From: JAYVYM01 sp046593925
GTDB taxonomy: Bacteria; Actinomycetota; Actinomycetes; Mycobacteriales; SCTD01
Assembly: GCA_046593925.1 (NCBI GenBank)
Contig: JBKJQN010000097.1
Span: 1-64,000, forward strand
Direction of reading: 5' to 3'
Length of the DNA stretch: 64,000 nucleotides
The translations under genes and the position numbers were made by a program. The notes beneath the pieces were generated by a model. That model worked only from the letters and a program-made list of their open reading frames with translations. It ran no database searches and had not been told where the DNA came from. Below, piece by piece: positions 6,960-13,937 of the stretch; position 1 is the stretch's first letter; each line of letters begins with the position of its first letter.

Positions 6960-7859
6960 GTGCCCGAAGGCGACAGCGTGTGGAAGGCAGCCCGGCGGAT
7001 GGCCGACGCCCTCGTCGGCCGCACCGTCACCGGCAGCGACTTCCGGGTGCCACAGCACGCGACCGCCGACCTGTCCGGACGGCACGTGCTGGCGTTCGAG
7101 TCGGTCGGCAAGCACATGCTGACCCGGTTCAGCGGCGGGATCACCCTGCACACGCACTTCGAGATGGACGGCGCCTGGCAGCTGGTCGCCGCAGGCAAGC
7201 GGCTCCCGGCGTCCTTCGACGACGAGGTACGACTGGTGCTGTCAACCGACGGACCGACGGCGTACGCCCTGCGCATGCCGGTCCTCGAGCTGGTGGAGAC
7301 CGCGCGCGAGGACGAGGCCGTCGGCCACCTCGGCCCGGACCTGCTCGGCCCGGGCTGGGACGAGGCGGAGGCGGTACGCCGGCTGTCGGCCGACCCGGAC
7401 CGCCCCGTCGTCGAGGCGGTCCTGGACCAGAAGAATCTCGCGGGCATCGGCAACCTGTGGGCCGTCGAGACCTGTTACCTGCGCGGGGTGTCGCCGTGGA
7501 CCCCGGTGCGCGACATCGACCTGCCGGCCCTGGTGCGCCTGGCCCGGCGGATGCTCAGGCACAGCATCGAGCACCCCGGCCAGGTGACGACCGGCGACAC
7601 CCGCCGCGGGCAGACCCACTGGGTGTACGGCCGCGCCGAGCGACCGTGCCGGCGCTGCGGCACACCGGTGGGCTTCCGGGACAGCAACGGCCTGCCGTAC
7701 GGCCGCGAGACGTGGTGGTGCCCGTCCTGCCAGCCGGGGCCCTACCCCACGCTCGCCGAGCGACCGACCCGGGCGGGGCTGCGCCGCGGGGTCAACGAGG
7801 AGAGCTTCGGCTCGCGCAGCCGGCGGCTGCGGGGCTCGGCCGGCCTCTCGCGGGGTTGA
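6960..7859 (+). CDS. Fpg/Nei-family DNA glycosylase (first of two)
   Basis: A 299-residue base-excision DNA glycosylase/AP lyase. After removal of the initiator residue the N-terminus is PEGD, supplying the catalytic Pro and Glu of the Fpg/Nei family. The conserved Lys of the N-terminal beta sandwich is in VGKHMLTRF, followed by HTHFEMDG. The helix-two-turn-helix region has LDQKNLAGIGN and the C-terminal four-cysteine zinc finger spans residues 230-257 (CRRCG ... CPSCQ). GTG 6960 is fixed by the need for PE at positions 2-3. It probably removes oxidised pyrimidines (Nei2-like). A paralogue follows at 8215. Confidence 0.92.
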   Translation: MPEGDSVWKAARRMADALVGRTVTGSDFRVPQHATADLSGRHVLAFESVGKHMLTRFSGGITLHTHFEMDGAWQLVAAGKRLPASFDDEVRLVLSTDGPTAYALRMPVLELVETAREDEAVGHLGPDLLGPGWDEAEAVRRLSADPDRPVVEAVLDQKNLAGIGNLWAVETCYLRGVSPWTPVRDIDLPALVRLARRMLRHSIEHPGQVTTGDTRRGQTHWVYGRAERPCRRCGTPVGFRDSNGLPYGRETWWCPSCQPGPYPTLAERPTRAGLRRGVNEESFGSRSRRLRGSAGLSRG

Positions 7860-7901
7860 GCGCCTGTCGCGTGCCCAGCGGACGACGGGGATCATGGCGC
7901 C

Positions 7902-8222
7902 ATGCAGCCGGTCGTGGGTCAGGTCGTCACGGTGTTCCGCTCGCGACTGCGCCCGGACGCCGTCCAGGCGTACTCAGGCGACGCCGAGCAGGTCGCGGAG
8001 CTCGCGCGCGGCATGCCGGGCTACGTCGAGCACAAGATCTTCGTCGCCGACGACGGCGAGCGGGTGACGGTGGTGACCTTCGCGGACGAGCAGTCGCACC
8101 GCGGCTGGCGCGACCACCCGGGCCACCGGGCCGCCCAGCGGCGGGGCATCGACAGCTACTACGAGGCGTACTCGATCCAGGTCGGTACGACGGCGTACGC
8201 CAGCGCCTTCACGCATGCCTGA
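7902..8222 (+). CDS. ABM-fold (antibiotic biosynthesis monooxygenase-like) protein
   Basis: A 106-residue dimeric alpha-beta barrel protein. VTVFRSRLRPD opens the first strand and MPGYVEHKIFVADDGERVTVVTF is the central ABM-type strand pattern; HRGWRDHPGHRAA follows the usual WxxHxxH-like helix. The 3' end overlaps the start of the second Nei gene by 8 bases, so the two are likely co-transcribed. Substrate unknown; many such proteins are small stress or quinone-handling enzymes rather than antibiotic biosynthesis enzymes. Confidence 0.75.
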   Translation: MQPVVGQVVTVFRSRLRPDAVQAYSGDAEQVAELARGMPGYVEHKIFVADDGERVTVVTFADEQSHRGWRDHPGHRAAQRRGIDSYYEAYSIQVGTTAYASAFTHA

Positions 8223-9069
8223 GGGCGACACCGTCTGGCTGGCTGCCCGGCGGCTGCACGAGGCACTCGCCGGCCGCGCCCTGACCCGCTCGGACTTCCG
8301 GGTACCTGCCTTCGCGACCGCCGACCTGACGGGTCGGGAGGTGCTCGAGGTCGTCCCGCGCGGCAAGCACCTGCTGACCAGACTGGCCGGCGGGCTCACC
8401 CTGCACACGCACTTCCGGATGGACGGCAGCTGGCACCTGTACCGCCCTGGCGACCGCTGGACCGGCGGCCCGCACTGGCAGGTGCGCGTCGTGCTGGAGA
8501 ACCCGGAGTGGCACGCCGTGGGCTACCGGCTGCCGGTCGTCGAGCTGCTGCCGACCGGCGAGGAGGCCCGCGTGGTCGGTCACCTCGGGCCGGATGTGCT
8601 GGACGACGCCTTCGACGAGGCCGAGGCGCTGCAGCGGCTGGCCTGCGAACCCGAACGCGAGATCGGGATGGCGCTGCTGGACCAGCGGCTGCTCGCTGGT
8701 CTGGGCAACCTCTACCGCTGCGAGGTGCTGTTCCTGCGCGGGCTCACGCCCTGGGCGCACGTGGGCGAGGTCGCCGACCTTCCAGCGGTGGTGCGGGCGG
8801 CGCGCCGGCTGATGCGGGCCAACCGTGGGCACTGGGAGCAGACGACCACCGGCTCGCTGCGCCGCGGCGAGGACCACTGGGTCTTCGAGCGCACCGGCCG
8901 CCCGTGCCGGCGCTGCGGCACGCGGGTCGTGTCGGCGGAGCAGGGCGACGCGCCGTACGCCCGGCTGACCTACTGGTGCCCGCACTGCCAGCCCGGGCGG
9001 TCGGCCTTGCCGCCGTCCGCCTCGGCCCGGGCGCCCCGCCCGGCGGGCCGAACCCGCTACGCGCCCTGA
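8215..9069 (+). CDS. Fpg/Nei-family DNA glycosylase (second of two)
   Basis: A 284-residue paralogue of the protein encoded at 6960-7859. It starts with ATG and PEGDTVWLAARRLHEAL; Pro2-Glu3 are the catalytic pair. Other landmarks are RGKHLLTRL, HTHFRMDGSW, LDQRLLAGLGN and a zinc finger from Cys231 (CRRCG ... CPHCQ). The two copies share the same architecture but differ in the lesion-loop region and tail, so they probably arose by an old duplication and may have different lesion preferences. The last 25 residues are Pro/Ala/Arg-rich and look disordered. Confidence 0.92.
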   Translation: MPEGDTVWLAARRLHEALAGRALTRSDFRVPAFATADLTGREVLEVVPRGKHLLTRLAGGLTLHTHFRMDGSWHLYRPGDRWTGGPHWQVRVVLENPEWHAVGYRLPVVELLPTGEEARVVGHLGPDVLDDAFDEAEALQRLACEPEREIGMALLDQRLLAGLGNLYRCEVLFLRGLTPWAHVGEVADLPAVVRAARRLMRANRGHWEQTTTGSLRRGEDHWVFERTGRPCRRCGTRVVSAEQGDAPYARLTYWCPHCQPGRSALPPSASARAPRPAGRTRYAP

Positions 9070-9113
9070 GCCCGGTCAGACCTTCCGGCACCCGGCACGT
9101 GACGCCGGCACCC

Positions 9114-9926
9114 CTACGACGTGGAGCCGTCCGAGGCCGCGGCGTCGCCGGGCACCGGCTTGCTGAGCTGCGGGGCGGTCGAGGCCGGCGGTGGCGAGAG
9201 CTGGTTGCCGGCGATGCTCTGCCGGATCTGGTCCAGGCGCGATGCGCCAGCCATGTCCAGGGTGCTCTTCTGTACCTCGAGCATCCGGCCCTCGACGCTG
9301 TTGGACGCGAGCTCGGCCGAGCCGAGCGCCCGGGCGTAACGCGACTCGATCTTGTCGCGGACCTCGGCGAGCGACGGGGTGTTGCCCGGCGCGGACAGCG
9401 CCGACATCGACTGCAGACTGGCCGAGACCTGCTCCTGCATCTTGGCCTGCTCGAGCTGGCTGAGCAGCTGGGTGCGCTCCGCCAGCTTGCTCTGCACCGT
9501 CATCGCGTTGGTCTCGACGGCCTTCTTGGCCTGCTCGGCGGCCTGCAGCGCCGAGTCATGCAAGCTCTTCAGGTCCTCCATCGACTGCTCGGCGCTGACC
9601 AGCTGCGTCGCGAAGGCCTGGGCGGTCTGCTCGAACTGGGTCGCGCCGGCCTCGTCGCCGGCTGTCCGCTTCTGGTCGGCGAGCACCAGCGACTGCCGGG
9701 CGGAGGACTGCAGCTTCTCGACATCCGTCATCTGCCGGGCCAGCTTCATCTCCAGCTGACGCTGGTTGCCGATCACGGCCGCGGCCTGCTGGGTCAGCTG
9801 CTGGTGCTGGCGCTGCGCGTCCTCGATGGCCTGCTGAATCTGGATCTTGGGGTCGGCCCGCTCATCGATCTTCGCGCCGAAGGCCGCCAGCAGGTACTTC
9901 CAGCCCTTGACGAAGGGGTTGGCCAT
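9114..9926 (-). CDS. pspA: PspA/IM30-family phage-shock (envelope stress) protein
   Basis: A 270-residue ESCRT-III-like membrane-remodelling protein. It begins ANPFVKGWKYLLAAFGAKID, the amphipathic helix that binds stressed membrane, followed by about 180 residues of Gln/Ala/Glu-rich coiled coil (residues 25-215) and a low-complexity Pro/Ser tail. ATG 9926 has AGGAG 8 bases upstream; a longer in-frame start at 9974 lacks one. In mycobacteria the homologue lies beside clgR and is activated by ClgR; here clgR ends 90 bases upstream on the same strand, which supports the same regulation. Confidence 0.9.
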   Translation of the reverse strand: MANPFVKGWKYLLAAFGAKIDERADPKIQIQQAIEDAQRQHQQLTQQAAAVIGNQRQLEMKLARQMTDVEKLQSSARQSLVLADQKRTAGDEAGATQFEQTAQAFATQLVSAEQSMEDLKSLHDSALQAAEQAKKAVETNAMTVQSKLAERTQLLSQLEQAKMQEQVSASLQSMSALSAPGNTPSLAEVRDKIESRYARALGSAELASNSVEGRMLEVQKSTLDMAGASRLDQIRQSIAGNQLSPPPASTAPQLSKPVPGDAAASDGSTS

Positions 9927-10016
9927 CGATTGCTCCTGTGCGTCGGTGCGGGCCGCCGGTTCGGCGCTGCCCACCAGTCTGTCAGCCCTGGCGTCCGGCG
10001 ACTGCGTGGCAGCCAG

Positions 10017-10397
10017 TCAGGCTGCGGCCACGACGTCGCGCGAGCGACGAGCCCGGACCGGCTCCAGCGCTCCCACGGCCGACGGCGCAGGGTTCGGTAC
10101 GACGACCGGCCGGCTCCTGGGCTGCCCGAGCGCTTCCCCGGCGGCCACGGGGACCGGCTCCGGCTCGAGGGCCGACAGCGACTCGCTGACTTCGCGCAGG
10201 ACGTCGGACAGCCGGACACCGAGGGCGCGGCAGATGCTGGCCAGGAGTTCGGAGGACGCCTCCTTCTGACCGCGCTCGACCTCGGAGAGGTAGCCCAGGC
10301 TGACCCTGGCGGCAGCTCTGACCTCGCGCAGCGTGCGGTCCTGCCGCAGCCGGGTAGTGCGCAGGGCCTCGCCGATGAGGGTGCGGAGCACCGCCAC
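10017..10397 (-). CDS. clgR: ClgR-type XRE transcriptional regulator
   Basis: A 126-residue activator of protease (clp) and envelope-stress genes. Residues 5-68 are a helix-turn-helix domain of the Cro/CI type, with RDRTLREVRAAARVSLGYLSEVERGQKE-like spacing (turn helix TLREVRAAA, recognition helix SLGYLSEVERG). The C-terminus ends RDVVAAA; Ala-terminated ClgR proteins are known to be turned over by Clp proteases, giving feedback. GTG 10397 was chosen because GGAGG lies 8 bases upstream. Flanked by cinA upstream and pspA downstream, as in other actinobacteria. Confidence 0.9.
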   Translation of the reverse strand: MAVLRTLIGEALRTTRLRQDRTLREVRAAARVSLGYLSEVERGQKEASSELLASICRALGVRLSDVLREVSESLSALEPEPVPVAAGEALGQPRSRPVVVPNPAPSAVGALEPVRARRSRDVVAAA

Positions 10398-10482
10398 CTG
10401 CCTCACCTCCCGCGCTCGACGACCGTGTCCGCCAACGTACCCGCAGCCTGTGACGATGCCACCGAGGCCGCGCGGTGTCCGC

Positions 10483-11757
10483 TCAGGGCACAGCGGGCCC
10501 CGAGGTCTGCAGGCAGCGCCGCAACAGGTCCAGCCCGGCGGTGACGGCCAGCACCCGGACCCGCTCGCGGTCACCGGGCACGTGGATGCTGCGCACCCGG
10601 CTGCCGGCCGGCCCGGCGACGCAGACGTGGATCGTGCCGACCGACTTGCCCTCCTGCTCGTCGGGCCCCGCCACGCCGGTGGTCGAGATGGCCCAGTCGG
10701 CGCCGAGCCGGGTCCGGGCGCCCTCGGCCAGCGCCTTGGCGGTCTGCTCGGAGACCGCTCCGTAGGCACCGAGAATCTCATTGGGGACCCCGGCGACCGA
10801 GGCCTTCGCGTCGGTGGCGTAGACGACCAGGCCACCGCGGTAGGTGACAGAGGACCCCGGCCGCTCCGACAGCGCGGCGCCGAGCAGTCCGCCGGTCAGC
10901 GACTCAGCCGTTGCCACCGTCTGGCCGCGCTCGGTCAGTAGCCGCGCCACGACGCCCGGCAGCGTCTCGTCGTCGCGGCCGAACACATCGTCTCCGAGCG
11001 CCGCGGCGCAGGCCTCGACGAGCGGCTCGAGAACCACAGGGTCGCCGGCTGTCGTCAACCGAACTCGTACGATGCCGCCGCCGGCGAGGTAGGCCAGGTC
11101 GACGCCGGCGGGCAGCTGCACGGTCGCCTCGACGAGCTCGGCGACGCTGCTCTCGCCGGTGCCGGCGCAACGCAAGGTGCGGGTGGTGAGGACGGCGCCG
11201 GTACGGCTCGCCAGCTCGGGCAGCAGGTGCAGCTGCGCGACGGCCCGCATCTCGTGCGGCGGACCGGGCAGCGCCACCACGAGCCGCCCGTCGATCAGCA
11301 TGCGCAGCCCAGGGGCGCTGCCCACCGGGTTGTACAGCGCCTGCGCACCCCGCGGCACGTCGGCCTGCCGGAGTACCTGCGCGGGCATCTCGAAGCCGTA
11401 CGACGCGAAACGGTCGCGCAGCTCCTGCTCCAGCTCGGGCAGACGCTCCAGCGGCGCCCCCGCGACCAGGGCTAAGGCGTCGCGAGTCAGGTCGTCACTG
11501 GTCGGGCCGAGCCCACCGGTCAGGACGACGACGTCGGCGTCCTGCATGGCCCGCCCCAGGGCGGTCGCTAGCCGCGGCACGTCGTCGCCGACCATCGCGG
11601 AGTGCACGACGAGCACGCCGACCCCCGCGAGGGCCTCGCCGAGCCAGGCCGCGTTGCTGTTGACGATGTCGCCCAGCAGCAGCTCGTCACCGACGGCGAG
11701 CACCGCCCCGGTCAGCCCCGGGCTCAGGTCTGCCGCCGTCAGGTCTGCCGCCGTCAT
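10483..11757 (-). CDS. cinA: CinA-family nicotinamide mononucleotide deamidase / competence-damage protein
   Basis: A 424-residue full-length CinA. Residues 15-185 form the molybdopterin-binding-like COG1058 domain (VGDELLLGDIVNSNAAWL, TGGLGPTSDD, ALPGPPHEM); residues 265-415 form the C-terminal amidohydrolase domain that deamidates NMN in pyridine-nucleotide recycling (TVATAESLTGGLL, TTGVAGPDEQEGKSVGT). The N-terminus MTAADLTAADL is made by a 15-base tandem repeat. The gene starts one base after the pgsA stop, so the two are coupled. Confidence 0.93.
   Translation of the reverse strand: MTAADLTAADLSPGLTGAVLAVGDELLLGDIVNSNAAWLGEALAGVGVLVVHSAMVGDDVPRLATALGRAMQDADVVVLTGGLGPTSDDLTRDALALVAGAPLERLPELEQELRDRFASYGFEMPAQVLRQADVPRGAQALYNPVGSAPGLRMLIDGRLVVALPGPPHEMRAVAQLHLLPELASRTGAVLTTRTLRCAGTGESSVAELVEATVQLPAGVDLAYLAGGGIVRVRLTTAGDPVVLEPLVEACAAALGDDVFGRDDETLPGVVARLLTERGQTVATAESLTGGLLGAALSERPGSSVTYRGGLVVYATDAKASVAGVPNEILGAYGAVSEQTAKALAEGARTRLGADWAISTTGVAGPDEQEGKSVGTIHVCVAGPAGSRVRSIHVPGDRERVRVLAVTAGLDLLRRCLQTSGPAVP
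11724..11753. repeat. Two tandem 15-base copies at the cinA 5' end
   Basis: TCAGGTCTGCCGCCG occurs twice back to back (11724-11738, 11739-11753), with a third partial copy (12 bases) at 11759-11770 that contains the pgsA stop. On the minus strand it encodes the repeated LTAAD of the CinA N-terminus. Being a multiple of three it leaves the frame intact. Confidence 0.8.
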
Positions 11758-11758
11758 G

Positions 11759-12412
11759 TCAGGTCTGCCGTGGGCGGCTTGCAGCAGCCTGGCGGGCGCG
11801 CTTCAGGTCCGCCCGGGGGCTGGTCCGGCGGAGCGTGACGGCGCGGGAGACGTAGTCGGCGCCGGACACCAGGGTGACGATCACCGCGAGCGACATGACG
11901 TACGCCCGACCGCTCGCGAGCGGGCCGGTCAGCGGTAGCACGTACAGCCCGATCGCCAGACTCTGCAGCAGGGTCTTGAGTTTCCCGCCACGGCTGGCCG
12001 GCATGATGCCGTGCCGGATGACCACGAAGCGCAGCACGGTGACGCCGACCTCGCGAACGATCACCACGGCAGTGACGACCCACGACAGCTCGTCGAGCAG
12101 CGACAGCCCGACCAGCGCCGTCCCGGTCAGCGCCTTGTCCGCGATCGGGTCGGCCAGCTTGCCGAAGGACGTCACGAGCCCGTGCCGGCGGGCCAGCTGA
12201 CCGTCGATGCGGTCGGTGTACGAGGCCAGCGCGAATACCGCGCAGGCCGCAATCCGGTAGCCCCGGTCCGTGCCGTCACCGGCCAGCAGCAGTGCGGCGA
12301 ACACCGGCACCAGCAGCATCCGCAGCACGGTCAGCGCGTTGGCGATGTTCAGTGTGCTGGCCGGTGAGGGCGGGTCGGCCAGCGGGTCGAGCGGACCCGC
12401 GGCGGTGCTCAC
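11759..12412 (-). CDS. pgsA: CDP-alcohol phosphatidyltransferase (phosphatidylglycerophosphate synthase type)
   Basis: A 217-residue membrane enzyme of phospholipid head-group synthesis. The full family signature D-x2-DG-x2-AR-x8-G-x3-D-x3-D is present (DRIDGQLAR ... GKLADPIAD). About six transmembrane helices are predicted. GTG 12412 was chosen since the preceding in-frame sequence has no family match; GTG 12421 is an equally close alternative. It follows rimO and precedes cinA on the same strand. PGP synthase is the likely role from synteny, but a cardiolipin-synthase-like role cannot be excluded. Confidence 0.88.
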   Translation of the reverse strand: MSTAAGPLDPLADPPSPASTLNIANALTVLRMLLVPVFAALLLAGDGTDRGYRIAACAVFALASYTDRIDGQLARRHGLVTSFGKLADPIADKALTGTALVGLSLLDELSWVVTAVVIVREVGVTVLRFVVIRHGIMPASRGGKLKTLLQSLAIGLYVLPLTGPLASGRAYVMSLAVIVTLVSGADYVSRAVTLRRTSPRADLKRARQAAASRPRQT

Positions 12413-12491
12413 GGGCAGCACCCGATGGCCGGGCCGACCCTGGTCGGGCTGGTCGGGGCAGGCGGCCGGCTGGTGCCGGGCGGGCCGGGAC

Positions 12492-13889
12492 TCACACGAC
12501 CGCGGGGACCCGGACGGGGTCTGCGACCAGGTCGACGCCCTCGGACCCAGTGACGACCGCCCACACCAGGCTGCCGACCCGATGGCCGGCGGTGAGCAGC
12601 TGCGTGCTGCCGTCGACCTCGGGGGCCTGGTGCGCGGCCCGACCCTCGCCGTCGGCACTGTCGACGAGCACCTCGACGAGCTCGCCCACCCGCTCCTCGG
12701 CCCGCTGGGAGGTCAGCTCCTCGGCGAGCGAGGACAGCCGCGCGACGCGCTCGTCGACGACGTCCTGAGAAAGGTGGTCGGGCAGCCGCTCCGCCTCGGT
12801 GCCGTCCTCGTCGGAGTAGCCGAACACGCCGATCGCGTCTAGCCCCGCGGCGCACAGGAAGCGCTCGAGCTCGACGACGTCGGCTTCGGTCTCGCCCGGG
12901 AAGCCGACGATGACGTTGCTGCGGACCCCGGCGGCAGGGCTGGCTGCGCGCACTGTCGCGAGCAGGTCCAGGAAGCGGTCGGTGTCGCCGAACCGCCGCA
13001 TCCGGCGCAGCAGCGGCCCGGAGGCGTGCTGGAAGCTCATGTCGAAGTACGGCACCACTCCGGGGGTGCCGGTCAGCACCTCGATCAGGGAGGGCCGCAT
13101 CTCCGCGGGCTGTAGATACGACAGCCGCACCCGGTCGATGCCGTCCAGCGCGGCCAGCTCGGGGAGCAGCGTCTCCAGCAGCCGCAGGTCACCGAGGTCC
13201 TTGCCGTACGACGTGGAGTTCTCGCTCACCAGCACCAGCTCGCGGACGCCGTGCTCGCCGAGCCAGCGGGCCTCGGCGATGACGTCCGAGGGACGGCGCG
13301 ACACGAAGGCGCCCCGAAAGCTCGGGATGGCGCAGAAGGCGCACCGCCGGTCGCAGCCGGACGCGAGCTTCAGCGGTGCGACCGGGCCGCCCGCCAGCCG
13401 TCGGCGCAGGACGGTCGGGCCGCCGGCGTGCCCGGGCAGCCCGACGTCGACCACGGCCACGGGCTCCTGCCGGGCGACCGGGCTGAGCGGCAGCAGCCGG
13501 CGGCGGTCACCGGGGGTGTGCGAGGGGACGGTCGCGCCGTCGAGGACAGCCTGCAGGTGGGTCGACAGGTCGGCGTAGGAGTCGAAGCCGAGCACCGCGT
13601 CGGCCTCCGGCAGCTGCTCGGCGAGGTCCTTGCCGTAGCGCTCGGCGAGGCAGCCGACGGCCACCACCTTCGCGCCGGTCTCGCTGGCGGCGAGCAGCGT
13701 GTCAATCGAGTCCTTCTTGGCGGCCGCGACGAAGCCGCAGGTGTTGACGAGCGCGACGTCGGTCGGCTCACTGTCTGCCACGAGTGTCCAGCCGGCTGCT
13801 TCGAGCCGGCCGGCCAGCTCCTCGGAGTCGACCTCGTTGCGCGCGCAGCCCAGGGTGGTGAGCGAAACTCGGCGCGGGGAGGTCACCAC
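12492..13889 (-). CDS. rimO: Ribosomal protein S12 methylthiotransferase
   Basis: A 465-residue radical-SAM enzyme that adds a methylthio group to the conserved Asp of S12. The N-terminal UPF0004 domain holds the second iron-sulfur cluster ligands Cys15 (LGCARN), Cys51 (VNTCGF) and Cys80 (VGCLAERY). The radical-SAM cluster ligands are Cys179, Cys183 and Cys186 in CDRRCAFC. A C-terminal TRAM domain occupies about residues 395-460. The start is GTG 13889, directly followed by a second GTG. It is separated from ftsK by 48 bases on the same strand. Confidence 0.94.
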   Translation of the reverse strand: MVTSPRRVSLTTLGCARNEVDSEELAGRLEAAGWTLVADSEPTDVALVNTCGFVAAAKKDSIDTLLAASETGAKVVAVGCLAERYGKDLAEQLPEADAVLGFDSYADLSTHLQAVLDGATVPSHTPGDRRRLLPLSPVARQEPVAVVDVGLPGHAGGPTVLRRRLAGGPVAPLKLASGCDRRCAFCAIPSFRGAFVSRRPSDVIAEARWLGEHGVRELVLVSENSTSYGKDLGDLRLLETLLPELAALDGIDRVRLSYLQPAEMRPSLIEVLTGTPGVVPYFDMSFQHASGPLLRRMRRFGDTDRFLDLLATVRAASPAAGVRSNVIVGFPGETEADVVELERFLCAAGLDAIGVFGYSDEDGTEAERLPDHLSQDVVDERVARLSSLAEELTSQRAEERVGELVEVLVDSADGEGRAAHQAPEVDGSTQLLTAGHRVGSLVWAVVTGSEGVDLVADPVRVPAVV

Positions 13890-13937
13890 GTCACTGTAGG
13901 CGCGGTGCCGGGCCAGACCAGGTCGACGACGGCGGGC

